Below are positions 43,661 through 54,064 of a stretch of 64,000 bases of DNA, in pieces. Each line of letters starts with the position of its first letter. Positions within the stretch are counted from its first letter, which is position 1. The translations under genes were made by a program, and so were the position numbers. Below the pieces are notes generated by a model, which had not been told where the DNA came from, did not search any database, and worked only from the letters and a program-made list of their open reading frames with translations. The DNA is from Jatrophihabitans sp035642535 (lineage in GTDB: Bacteria; Actinomycetota; Actinomycetes; Mycobacteriales; Jatrophihabitantaceae). Location of the stretch: NCBI GenBank assembly GCA_035642535.1, contig DASQSE010000124.1, positions 85,228 through 149,227 on the forward strand, in the 5' to 3' direction.

Positions 43661-45247
43661 ATGAACCCGCCAACTCCGCCCGGTGTGACGCTGACGGTGC
43701 CACTCGATGAGAACGCCGCGGAGTTGTTGACCCACCCCGCCGTGGAGTTTCTCGCCGGCCTGCACCGACGGTTCGGGCAGCGACGGATCGAACTGCTCCG
43801 GGCCCGCGCCCAACGGCAGGCTGCCATCGACGCCGGAGCACTGCCGGACTTCTCCGAGGAGACCGCCGAGATTCGCGCCGGGGACTGGACATGCGCGCCG
43901 CCTCCGCCACGCCTCGAGGATCGTCGCGTGGAGATCACCGGACCGACCGACGCGAAGATGACGATCAACGCGCTCAACTCCGGTGCGAAGGTGTGGCTGG
44001 CCGACTTCGAGGACGCCAACACGCCGTTGTGGCCGAACCTGATCAACGGCCAGTTGAACCTGCGCGACGCATTCGACGGAACGCTGCGCTACGTCGGCCC
44101 GGACGGACGGCAGTACGAAATGGTCGCGCCCGACCAGCGTCCGACCATCGTGGCTCGGCCGCGCGGGTGGCATCTCCCGGAGAAGCACCTGCTGGTCGAC
44201 GGAGAACGCGTGTCGGCCAGCTTGTTCGACTTCGCGCTGCACGTGTTCCACTGCGCCCAACGGCAGCTCGATGCCGGCGCGGGCCCGTACTTCTACCTGC
44301 CGAAGATGGAGTCGTATCTCGAGGCGCGGCTGTGGAATGACGTGTTCGTCGCTGCCGAGGACGCACTCGGCCTTCCGGGCGGGAGCATTCGCGCCACCGT
44401 TCTCATCGAGACGCTGCCGGCTGCGTTCCAGATGGACGAGATCCTTTACGAGTTGCGCGATCACTCCGCAGGCCTCAACGCCGGCCGGTGGGACTACCTG
44501 TTCAGCACCATCAAGACGTTTCGCAGTCGCGGCAGGGCGTATGTGCTGCCCGACCGGAACCAGGTGACCATGACCGCCCCGATGATGCGGGCCTACACCG
44601 ATCTGCTCGTGCGAACCTGCCACCGCCGCGGAGTGCACGCGGTCGGCGGGATGGCGGCGTTCATTCCGAACCGCCGCGACCCGGAGGTCACCGAGGCTGC
44701 GCTGGCGCGGGTGCGAGCGGACAAGGAGCGGGAGTCGGCCGACGGCTTCGACGGCTCCTGGGTTGCCCATCCGGACCTTGTTGAGCTGTGTCGCGACACG
44801 TTCACTGCGGTCCTCGGCGATGCGCCGGATCAACGGCATCGGATGCGCGCGGACGTCGGCGTGACCGCGGCCCAACTGCTCGACGTCGGATCCACGCCGG
44901 GCGACGTGACCGAGGCCGGGCTGCGGGCAAACGTGAGCGTGGCGCTGCAGTATCTACGCAGCTGGCTGGCCGGCAACGGCGCAGTGGCGATCTTCAATCT
45001 GATGGAAGACGCTGCTACGGCGGAGATCTGCCGAAGCCAGATCTGGCAGTGGGTTCGCAACGGCGTCGAGTTGGCAGACGGTCGCGTTCTCGATCGCGAG
45101 TTCGTGCTCGCGGTGCTCGACGAGGAACTCGCCGCGCTGGGTGAGCCGGACGCCTACGCGGACGCGCGGAAGACCTTCGAGTCGGTCGCGCTGAGCGAAG
45201 ACTTCGTCGACTTCCTCACGCTGCCTGCGTATGAGCTGATGCCTTAG
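43661..45247 (+). CDS. aceB: Malate synthase A
   Basis: A 528-residue malate synthase of the A (short) isoform, standard length. Signature blocks are TINALNSGAKVWLADFEDANTPLWPNLINGQ, PRGWHLPEKHLLVDG, FYLPKMESYLEARLWNDVF, IRATVLIETLPAAFQMDEILYEL, NAGRWDYLFSTIK and the MGGMAAFIPNRRD-type VGGMAAFIP. It joins glyoxylate with acetyl-CoA to make malate. It may serve the glyoxylate shunt or glyoxylate from ureide breakdown; isocitrate lyase is not in this window. It follows the tryptophanase gene at 36 bp. Confidence 0.96.
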   Translation: MNPPTPPGVTLTVPLDENAAELLTHPAVEFLAGLHRRFGQRRIELLRARAQRQAAIDAGALPDFSEETAEIRAGDWTCAPPPPRLEDRRVEITGPTDAKMTINALNSGAKVWLADFEDANTPLWPNLINGQLNLRDAFDGTLRYVGPDGRQYEMVAPDQRPTIVARPRGWHLPEKHLLVDGERVSASLFDFALHVFHCAQRQLDAGAGPYFYLPKMESYLEARLWNDVFVAAEDALGLPGGSIRATVLIETLPAAFQMDEILYELRDHSAGLNAGRWDYLFSTIKTFRSRGRAYVLPDRNQVTMTAPMMRAYTDLLVRTCHRRGVHAVGGMAAFIPNRRDPEVTEAALARVRADKERESADGFDGSWVAHPDLVELCRDTFTAVLGDAPDQRHRMRADVGVTAAQLLDVGSTPGDVTEAGLRANVSVALQYLRSWLAGNGAVAIFNLMEDAATAEICRSQIWQWVRNGVELADGRVLDREFVLAVLDEELAALGEPDAYADARKTFESVALSEDFVDFLTLPAYELMP

Positions 45248-45257
45248 CAGTGCCCTG

Positions 45258-45542
45258 CTACGTCGTGGCGCGCGGAATCAGCTTTACCGCAAGTGTGACG
45301 TGCCGCGGCGAGCCGGTGTAGCCGGCAATTGCCTCTCGCAAGTGACGGAAGCCGCGACGGCCTGATTCTTCGAGCGGTTGCCGCACCGTGGTGAGTTCCA
45401 GCGCCTCGGCGACTTCGCCGTCGTCGAAGCCCACGACGGCGACATCGTCCGGAACCCGGACCCCGTGCCGCCGGCCTTCGAGCAGTACGCCCGCGGCGAG
45501 CGGCACGCCCATGATCACGTACCGCATCCCGGTGCGGTGCAC
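45258..45542 (-). pseudogene. LacI-family regulator remnant (C-terminal part only)
   Basis: A 94-codon frame matching only the last part of a LacI-family effector domain: PLAAGVLLEGRRHGVRVPDDVAVVGFDDGEVAEALELTTVRQPLEESGRRG. The HTH and the first two-thirds of the ligand domain are absent; upstream bases (45543-45655) do not continue the family in any frame. A true LacI protein has about 340 residues. I read it as the stump of a deleted regulator. Its stop lies 10 bp from the malate synthase stop. Confidence 0.75.
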
Positions 45543-45657
45543 GGCAGTCCGATGCTCACCCGAACGTGGGCGCCGGCCGCCACCTGGCAGCGCGAGATCG
45601 CGACGGTGCTACGCAGTGTTCATTGGGATCGCGCCGAGGTCGGCGGGGCGGTGTAGC

Positions 45658-45876
45658 TCAGCCGCGGCGCTTCTTCCCGCGCGTCGCGCCACCGCGTGGA
45701 CGGAACGTCACGCCGGCTTCGGAGAGCATCCGATGGATCGCCCCGTAGGAGCGCCCGGTCTGGTCCGCGATGTCGCGGATGGGCGTCTTCTTGTTGTACA
45801 TGCTCACGATCTTCTTCTGGAACTTCTCGCGCTCGGCACCCACGAGGCGAGCGCCCTTCCTGATCGGTTTTGTCAT
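45658..45876 (-). CDS. Small HTH DNA-binding protein
   Basis: A 72-residue protein of a widespread actinobacterial type: MTKPIRKGARLVGAEREKFQKKIVSMYNKK leads into a resolvase-like HTH (PIRDIADQTGRSYGAIHRMLSEAGV) and ends with a basic, glycine-rich tail RPRGGATRGKKRRG. It is very basic and should bind DNA. Close relatives are annotated only as helix-turn-helix domain proteins. It stands alone on the strand. Confidence 0.85.
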   Translation of the reverse strand: MTKPIRKGARLVGAEREKFQKKIVSMYNKKTPIRDIADQTGRSYGAIHRMLSEAGVTFRPRGGATRGKKRRG

Positions 45877-45967
45877 GACATGTCATCCCCGTCGCTCGGC
45901 TGCTCCTACCAGCGATCGTAGGGAAGGTCGCGATCAAGATCCCTAGGCCGATGGGCCCGACTCCGGC

Positions 45968-46150
45968 CTATTCCCCGTGCTCCTCTTCGTATTCCTCGCG
46001 CACCTCGCGGGCGATCTCGACTTGCTCTTCGCCCTCTTCCTCGAGTGCTTCGCTACCGACAACGCGGCCGATGAACTCTTTCGCCTCGCCGGTGACCGCG
46101 TTCTCCCACGTCGCCGGTGCCTCGTCCGACCCGTTATCGCCGTTGCCCAT
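45968..46150 (-). CDS. Small acidic CsbD-like stress protein
   Basis: A 60-residue acidic protein. TGEAKEFIGRVVGSEALEEEGEEQVE follows the CsbD/YjbJ pattern of (A)KE..G+..G...L..EG+. CsbD-like proteins are general-stress proteins of unknown mechanism. The Glu-rich tail (REVREEYEEEHGE) is longer than in typical CsbD and should be helical. It lies 23 bp upstream of the end of the MpaB-like gene on the same strand. A small protein of this kind is easily missed. Confidence 0.75.
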   Translation of the reverse strand: MGNGDNGSDEAPATWENAVTGEAKEFIGRVVGSEALEEEGEEQVEIAREVREEYEEEHGE

Positions 46151-46173
46151 GACGGCGACAGTAGACGCCGCAA

Positions 46174-47031
46174 TCAGCCGGTTTCACTCGGCCCGGCGGT
46201 CGTCGCCCAGCGGATGGTTCGGACGACGCCGGCGCCGGCGGCGCGCACGAGCGTGGCCTCGGTGATCGGCAGGTAGGGCAAGCGCAGCGGCAGGCGGGCC
46301 CACTGCGGCAGCGACGCGACAGCGGCCGCGGCGAGTGCCGCGTAGGCAGGACGGGCCGCGATCGGCAGCGGCGGGCGGAGCAGCATGAACCGCGCCGCCG
46401 CGCGCGCTTCGGGGGTGCCGTGCAGCTCCGGTCGGTACGCCTTCAGTTGGGCGTGCAGGTCCGCTACGGTCAGCGGCGGATCGGGCACGCCCAGTGCGTG
46501 CGCGACGCGCGCGGTGTCCGCCAGGTACTGGTTCTGCTCGGCGAGCGTGAGCGGTGCGCGTCCGTAGGTCTGGTACGTGCGCAGGAAACTGTCGACCTCG
46601 GCGATGTGCACCCACCGCAGCAGGTGCGGGTCGGATGCCGCGTACAGGCGGCCGTCCGGCGCGGTGCCGCGGACCCGTTCATGGATGCGCTGCACTCGCG
46701 CGACGGCTGCCTGCGCGTCGGTGGCCAGCCCGAACGTCGTCACGGCGAGGAAGTAACTCGTTCGCTGCAGCCGCCCCCACGGGTCGCCGCGGTAGCCGGA
46801 ATGGCCCGCCACGCCGGCCATCGCCAGCGGGTGCAGCGACTGAAGCAGCAACGCGCGCAATCCGCCCACGAACATCGACGAGTCGGCGTGCACCCGCCGG
46901 ATCGGGCGCCCCTCCGCGAACCAGCGCTCGCCTGCCGTGCGGTGAATGCGCTCGCGATGCTGCGGCCCTTCCGGCCCGGCAACGCGCGCGAACACCAGCT
47001 CGCCGAGCCGGCCGCGGACGTCAACCTGCAT
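46174..47031 (-). CDS. MpaB/DUF2236 family protein
   Basis: A 285-residue member of the DUF2236 (oxygenase MpaB/rubber oxygenase catalytic) family: VHADSSMFVGGLRALLLQSLHPLAMAGVAGHSGYRGDPWGRLQRTSYFLAVTTFG, then DPHLLRWVHIAEVDSFLRTYQTYG. The His residues of HPLAM, the RW(V)H pair and the Arg/Asp set are the heme-binding region in this family. It likely oxidises a lipophilic substrate; the physiological role of most members is unknown. The gene is divergent from the LLM oxidoreductase by 76 bp. The ATG at 47031 fits the usual family start. Confidence 0.9.
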   Translation of the reverse strand: MQVDVRGRLGELVFARVAGPEGPQHRERIHRTAGERWFAEGRPIRRVHADSSMFVGGLRALLLQSLHPLAMAGVAGHSGYRGDPWGRLQRTSYFLAVTTFGLATDAQAAVARVQRIHERVRGTAPDGRLYAASDPHLLRWVHIAEVDSFLRTYQTYGRAPLTLAEQNQYLADTARVAHALGVPDPPLTVADLHAQLKAYRPELHGTPEARAAARFMLLRPPLPIAARPAYAALAAAAVASLPQWARLPLRLPYLPITEATLVRAAGAGVVRTIRWATTAGPSETG

Positions 47032-47107
47032 GGCCCCATGGTGCCCGAATTCGGAATGCAACCGACGGAGGCGAGGTTCGCCCCAACGAGGGCGAGGGGA
47101 GCGCGGC

Positions 47108-47944
47108 GTGACGGTCGAACTCGGCAAGTACGGAATCTGGCGACCGTGGCACCAGCTTCCGCCGACGCTCGTCGTGGAACTGGAGAAGCTCGGGTTCGGC
47201 ACCGTCTGGGTCGGCAGCTCCCCGCCCGGCGATCTCGAAATCGTCGAGGAGCACCTCGACGCGACGAGCCGGATCACGATCGCCACCAGCGTGGTGAACA
47301 TGTGGACGGACGAGCCGTCCGACGTCGCCGCGGCGTACCACCGGATCGTTCGCGCGTACCCCGACCGATTCATGCTCGGCGTCGGCATCGGGCACCCCGA
47401 GCAGTCCGCCGCGTACCGATCGCCGTTCCGGACGATGGTCGAGTACCTCGCCGCGCTCGAAGCCGGCGGCGTCCCTCGGGAGCGCCGGGTGCTGGCCGCG
47501 CTCGGACCGAAGGCATTGCGTCTCGCGCGCGAGCAGGCGGCAGGTGCCATCCCGTATCTCGTGACGCCCGACCACACCCGGCGCGCGCGGGCGATCCTGG
47601 GCCCGACACCGATCCTCGCGCCGGAGCACAAGGTCGTGGTCGAAACCGATCCCGAGCGGGCGCGCGCGATCGGCCGGGCCCGCGTCCGGAACCCGTACCT
47701 CGGGCTGACGAACTACCTGAACAGCCTGCGCGAGTTGGGTTACGGCGACGACGACCTGAACGACGGCGGCAGCGACCGGCTGGTCGACGACCTCGCCCTG
47801 CACGGCACGCCGGAGCAGATCGCGCTGCGGGTGGGGGAACACTTCGCCGCCGGCGCCGATCACGTCGTCCTGCAACTGCTTACCGAGCCCGACGCGGATC
47901 CACTGCCCGGCTATGTCGCGCTTGCGGGCGCGCTGCCCGAGTAG
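47108..47944 (+). CDS. LLM-class F420-dependent oxidoreductase
   Basis: A 278-residue luciferase-like protein of the short F420-type group: ELGKYGIWRPWHQLPPTLVVELEKLGFGTVWVG opens it, FMLGVGIGHPEQ is the central loop and LGPKALRLAREQAAGAIPYLVTPDHTRRAR is typical of the actinobacterial TIGR03620-like members. It would reduce or oxidise a small molecule with F420H2. The start is GTG at 47108 with GAGGGGAG upstream. It converges with the first membrane-protein gene 6 bp away, so it is not part of the cox operon. Confidence 0.92.
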   Translation: MTVELGKYGIWRPWHQLPPTLVVELEKLGFGTVWVGSSPPGDLEIVEEHLDATSRITIATSVVNMWTDEPSDVAAAYHRIVRAYPDRFMLGVGIGHPEQSAAYRSPFRTMVEYLAALEAGGVPRERRVLAALGPKALRLAREQAAGAIPYLVTPDHTRRARAILGPTPILAPEHKVVVETDPERARAIGRARVRNPYLGLTNYLNSLRELGYGDDDLNDGGSDRLVDDLALHGTPEQIALRVGEHFAAGADHVVLQLLTEPDADPLPGYVALAGALPE

Positions 47945-47950
47945 CGAGCG

Positions 47951-48340
47951 TCAGTCCGGGACGGGACGGGGTCGGCGCGGTGCTGCCGCCTCGCCCGGCA
48001 GATACCCGACCGCGTCGTGCAGGCGTGAGCGTCGCCGACCGGACGCGGGCCGGGCCGGCGGTCGCGCGGGGCGCTGCTCCGGTACCGGTTCGACTCCCGC
48101 GACGATGCCCTCGGCCATCCCGTACAGCAACGGCAGGGCGCCGGCCACCACGCCACCGGTCTCGTTGATATGACCGACCCCAGGAGCGATCGCGGCAGCG
48201 TGCTGATTGATCTGCCGCACCGTGTCGGCGCACTCCTCGAGATTCGTCGCAATGTTCGTGAGCTGCGTGCCGACGATGTACAGGTAGACCGCAAGGCCGG
48301 CGATCAGCAGGACGATGTCGATGACGGAGAGCACGACCAT
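47951..48340 (-). CDS. Small membrane protein 5 of the cox-linked tandem set
   Basis: A 129-residue protein with an N-terminal TM helix (about residues 5-24, SVIDIVLLIAGLAVYLYIV). A helical segment NIATNLEECADTVRQINQHAAAIAPGVGHINETGG follows, then a shorter hydrophobic stretch (GALPLLYGMAEGIVAG) and a Pro/Arg-rich tail. No family recognised. It is the last of five adjacent one-helix proteins and overlaps none; the next gene upstream ends 4 bp before it. The helix-then-amphipathic-coil layout is like the others in the set, suggesting a membrane complex. Confidence 0.8.
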   Translation of the reverse strand: MVVLSVIDIVLLIAGLAVYLYIVGTQLTNIATNLEECADTVRQINQHAAAIAPGVGHINETGGVVAGALPLLYGMAEGIVAGVEPVPEQRPARPPARPASGRRRSRLHDAVGYLPGEAAAPRRPRPVPD

Positions 48341-48344
48341 CTCG

Positions 48345-48629
48345 TCACATCCTCACTTTCCCGAGGACCCGGCCGAGGAACAGGTGGTGCTTCAGGCCCT
48401 CGGCGAGCACCGCATCGACACGATCCGCGGTCTGCCCGATCAGCGCCGTCTCTGCGGTGTTGGTCTCGGCCGCGTGCAGCGTCTCGCGCACCTGCGCGAC
48501 ACGCTGGTCGATCGTCCGGACGTAGAGCACCAGCAGGGTGAGCAGCGCGGCGACGGCGAGCACCACCACGAAGCCACCGACGATGACGCCCCACCAGAGG
48601 CCCTTTTGGGTGGACGTGAGCGCGAGCAT
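48345..48629 (-). CDS. Small membrane protein 4 of the cox-linked tandem set
   Basis: A 94-residue protein with a TM helix at about 13-37 (GVIVGGFVVVLAVAALLTLLVLYV). An amphipathic coil comes next, TIDQRVAQVRETLHAAETNTAETALIGQTADRVDAVLAEG, then a basic end. The ATG at 48629 fits the 2-bp spacing from the preceding gene's stop; a longer frame upstream is not coding-like. No enzymatic motif. The heptad-like pattern could form a coiled coil with its neighbours. Confidence 0.78.
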   Translation of the reverse strand: MLALTSTQKGLWWGVIVGGFVVVLAVAALLTLLVLYVRTIDQRVAQVRETLHAAETNTAETALIGQTADRVDAVLAEGLKHHLFLGRVLGKVRM

Positions 48630-48631
48630 CG

Positions 48632-48901
48632 TCAGCCTCCCAACCGCGCGCGGCCGCGCGCCAGCCCGGCAACGATCACCTCGGCGGATTCGATCGTCGT
48701 GCTCAGCTCGGCCAGCGGCGCGGTGTTGTCGACGGCCTGCTGCAGCGCGGCGTCGATCTCGAGCGCCTGGCGGCCGATGGCGCGGGCCAGCACCAGGATC
48801 GGCACGACCAGCGCGACCACGACGAGCACGACCACGATGCCGATCGTGTAGCCGACCGCCCAACCGGTGAGCGAGCCGTCGGCGAGAACTTCAGCGGACA
48901 C
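48632..48901 (-). CDS. Small membrane protein 3 of the cox-linked tandem set
   Basis: An 89-residue protein with one TM helix (about 14-38, AVGYTIGIVVVLVVVALVVPILVLA). A helix follows, QALEIDAALQQAVDNTAPLAELSTTIESAEVIVAGLARGRARL, whose NTAPLAELSTT part resembles the NTAETALIG part of protein 4. This suggests divergence from a common ancestor. It stops 2 bp before the next start and begins 10 bp after the previous stop. Unknown function. Confidence 0.78.
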   Translation of the reverse strand: MSAEVLADGSLTGWAVGYTIGIVVVLVVVALVVPILVLARAIGRQALEIDAALQQAVDNTAPLAELSTTIESAEVIVAGLARGRARLGG

Positions 48902-48911
48902 CCCCGCCTCC

Positions 48912-49139
48912 TCAGATCGATTCGCAGAAGTCGCGCACGGGCTTGAGGTTGGCGTTCACCGACGGCAACACGCTGGGCACCGTCGCGGTGCGCGCGGCCA
49001 CGGCTTGTACGCCGCCGATCACACTGCCGAGCGTCCGGCGTATTGCGATGAGGTGGCCGATCACCCGGATCAGGCCGACGGCGGCAATCGCGATGATCAG
49101 CGCGGCGATTATGATCGTCGCCCAGGCAGCGGCTGGCAT
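48912..49139 (-). CDS. Small membrane protein 2 of the cox-linked tandem set
   Basis: A 75-residue protein, nearly all TM helix (about 5-27, AWATIIIAALIIAIAAVGLIRVI) plus a short helix IRRTLGSVIGGVQAVAARTATVPSVLPSVNANLKPVRDFCESI. It resembles the TM plus one-helix plan of the others. It lies 14 bp after protein 1. Function unknown. Confidence 0.78.
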   Translation of the reverse strand: MPAAAWATIIIAALIIAIAAVGLIRVIGHLIAIRRTLGSVIGGVQAVAARTATVPSVLPSVNANLKPVRDFCESI

Positions 49140-49153
49140 GATCGTCCGTCCCT

Positions 49154-49408
49154 TCAGCCGAGTAGCTTCGCGACCGAGCCGGCGTACCGAACGGCTCCGA
49201 CGGACACCGCACGGATGGTGTCGTCGGTCTCCGCCAGCGCCTCGGGCACCGCGTCGACGTGCCCGACCAGTTCGACGCCACCGGCGAGAATCTCGTCGGC
49301 GGCGCCGCGGATCCGTTCAAGAGCTGCGAGCACCCGGTTGAGCAGGAAGATCACCACAGGCAGCACGACGAACAGCAGAGCCGCGTTGCCGATCCACCAC
49401 AGAATCAT
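49154..49408 (-). CDS. Small membrane protein 1 of the cox-linked tandem set
   Basis: An 84-residue protein with an N-terminal TM helix (about 2-25, IGNAALLFVVLPVVIFLLNRVL) and an amphipathic segment LERIRGAADEILAGGVELVGHVDAVPEALAETDDTIRAV. The ATG at 49408 is the best start. It heads the five-gene set and lies 119 bp after the coxG stop on the same strand. That gap holds CGCTGCG-type repeats but no obvious terminator, so read-through from the cox operon is plausible. Confidence 0.78.
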   Translation of the reverse strand: MILWWIGNAALLFVVLPVVIFLLNRVLAALERIRGAADEILAGGVELVGHVDAVPEALAETDDTIRAVSVGAVRYAGSVAKLLG

Positions 49409-49430
49409 GAGACTAGGCCCTTCCCGAGCA

Positions 49431-49485
49431 TCGCAGCGAGTACCGCAGCGAGCGCCAGCGAGCGAGGAACGCAGCGAGGAGCGGA
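49431..49485. repeat. Short-period GCAGCGAG repeat cluster
   Basis: GCAGCGAG or its near variants occur about five times in 55 bp (GCAGCGAGTACC, GCAGCGAGCG, CAGCGAGCGAGG, GCAGCGAGGAG) between coxG and the small membrane genes. Read on the minus strand it is CTCGCTGCG-rich. Such sequences are frequent between actinobacterial genes; the role is unknown. Confidence 0.65.
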
Positions 49486-49527
49486 GGGGAGGGCCGAGGC
49501 CGGCCAGCACAGCACCATCGCGAACTC

Positions 49528-50112
49528 CTAACGCGGGCTCGGCTGGTAGGGCAGGAAGAAGCGCCGGAAGACGCGAACGAGCGCCATCCGCAGCGCGCGC
49601 AGCCCGATCGCGAATCCGCTCGCCGGCCGCGCCGCGGCGACCGCCTGGCCGGACTCGCCGCGCTCGACCGCCGCGATGCGGCTCTGCAGGTTGCCGGCGA
49701 AGTCGTTCATGAGCACGGCGCTGACGTCGGTGATCATGCCGCGGCCGTACTGCGCCGCGGCCCCGGACAGCTGGAGATCCTGCGCCACGTCGACCCGGGT
49801 GCCTCCGGCGACGGCCACGAGGACGGCCGTGACGCCCATGCTGGCCTGACCGCGCCCCTTCGCGTCCGCGCCGTTCGCGTCCACGACGATTCGGTGCGCC
49901 GCGTCGTCGCGCTCCTTGATGCGCGCGGTGCCGGCGAACGACAGTTTCACCGGGCCCATCCGGATCCCGACCGTGCCGCGAAAGGTGTCATCTCCGAGAT
50001 CGTCGGTCAGTTCGGCGCCCGGCAGGCACGCCGCCACCTGCGGGATGTCGTCGAAGAACGTCCACACCTTGTCCAGCGGTTGAGCGACGTCGAAGGAGCT
50101 CTTGATCAGCAT
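49528..50112 (-). CDS. coxG: CoxG, SRPBCC protein of CO dehydrogenase
   Basis: A 194-residue CoxG-type START/SRPBCC protein: SFDVAQPLDKVWTFFDDIPQVAACLPGAELT and the later RGMITDVSAVLMNDFAGNLQSRI are standard. A C-terminal amphipathic/hydrophobic basic tail (ALRMALVRVFRRFFLPYQ) suits membrane association. CoxG tethers CO dehydrogenase to the membrane and has been reported to handle quinone as electron acceptor. Its ATG lies inside the end of the XdhC-YHS gene (7-bp overlap). The gap to small protein 1 is 119 bp. Confidence 0.93.
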   Translation of the reverse strand: MLIKSSFDVAQPLDKVWTFFDDIPQVAACLPGAELTDDLGDDTFRGTVGIRMGPVKLSFAGTARIKERDDAAHRIVVDANGADAKGRGQASMGVTAVLVAVAGGTRVDVAQDLQLSGAAAQYGRGMITDVSAVLMNDFAGNLQSRIAAVERGESGQAVAAARPASGFAIGLRALRMALVRVFRRFFLPYQPSPR

Positions 50113-51037
50113 CGCGCCTCCCGCGCCGTGAACTCGTCGGGCGCCTTCTCGAACGCCGACCGGCAGCCCGCACAGCAGAAGTAATACGTGTGCCCCTCGT
50201 GGTCGAACCGGATGGCATCGGGCCGGAGGTCGACCGTCATGCCGCACACCGGGTCGACGGCCGTCGCAACGTCCGCCGCAGGCTCGGCTGCGACCGCCAG
50301 TGCACCCGACGCGCGCAGTTGCACGAGTTCGGCCAGGACCGCGACGGCGATCTCGCGGTGCGACGTCGCGCCGAGATCGAGGCCGACCGGTACCCGGACC
50401 CGTTCGAGTCGGTCGGCCGGGACGCCGCGGTCGGCGAGATAGCCGAGCACCGCTTCGCCGCGCTTGCGCGAGGCGACCAATCCGACGAACGCCGGAGCTG
50501 CCGCAAGGGCGAACTCGATCGCGTCCTCGTCGCCGTGTCCTTGGGTGGCGACGACGACCATCGACATCGGGCCGATTGCGGCCGCCGACAACTGCGCGGC
50601 GTCATGCAGTTCCGCGCGCCATCCGAGCGCGCCGGCGAGCTCCGCGAGCGTCTGCGCCATCGGCGAGCGACCGACGATCACAAGCTGCGGGCTGGGCACG
50701 ACCGGCTCCACGAAGACCTCCAGCGCACCGTCGCTCTGGCACGAGATTGGGACGACGGTCATGCCCTCGGGCACCGCGTCGCCGAACTGGTCGGTGCTGC
50801 CGAGCAACAGCAACTTGGACCTGCGCTCGGCGATGACCTCGCGCGCCACGCGCAACACGGCGGGCTCGGCACACGCGCCGCCGATCCACCCGCGGATCAC
50901 GCCGGAGGCGGTGATGATGGCCCGCGACCCGGTCTGCCCGGACGACGGGGCCTGCCGCCATACCACCGTGGCCAGCGCGAACTCCTCGCCGCGTTCGGAC
51001 ATCCGCGCGGCTTCGAGCAGCACGTCGACGTCGGCCA

Positions 51038-51038
<1 letters not shown>
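50106..51038 (-). CDS. XdhC/CoxI-like maturation factor fused to a YHS domain
   Basis: A 310-residue protein. Residues about 1-245 are XdhC/CoxF-like: WRQAPSSGQTGSRAIITASGVIRGWIGGACAEPAVLR, then a Rossmann half VIVGRSPMAQTLAELAGALGW with VGLVASRKRGEAVLGYL. XdhC proteins bind molybdenum cofactor and insert the sulfurated form into the hydroxylase. Residues about 262-310 are a YHS (TRASH-like) metal-binding domain, VDPVCGMTVD...YYFCCAGCRSAFEKAPDEF. This addition is unusual and may sense or deliver a metal such as copper for the Cu-S-Mo site. The ATG overlaps the coxL stop (TGATG). Confidence 0.9.
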
Positions 51039-53425
<2,387 letters not shown>

Positions 53426-53448
53426 TCGGAATCACCCCTCTCGCGCCT

Positions 53449-53514
53449 CGCGTGGTCAGTTGCGCGCCGAGTGGTCAGGTATAGGTGACCACTCGCGCCG
53501 TAGGTAACCACGCG
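53449..53514. promoter_or_regulatory. 66-bp palindrome between coxS and coxL
   Basis: A two-tier inverted repeat. The inner pair is GAGTGGTCA (53469-53477) and TGACCACTC (53486-53494), perfect with an 8-nt spacer. The outer pair is CGCGTGGT (53449-53456) and ACCACGCG (53507-53514). Four copies of GTGGTYA are thus arranged in mirror symmetry in the 115-bp gap upstream of coxL. This could be an operator for a dimeric regulator with its own coxL promoter, or an RNA hairpin that sets the coxS:coxL ratio. Confidence 0.8.
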
Positions 53515-53540
53515 ATGCGGAATGCGGGACAGGACACTCC

Positions 53541-54062
<522 letters not shown>

Positions 54063-54064
54063 CG

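Noticed and set aside
45649..45665. GGGGCGGTGTAGCTCAG looks like the 5' end of a tRNA gene
   Set aside because: No matching acceptor 3' arm, anticodon arm or T-loop follows; the sequence runs straight into the end of the small HTH gene.
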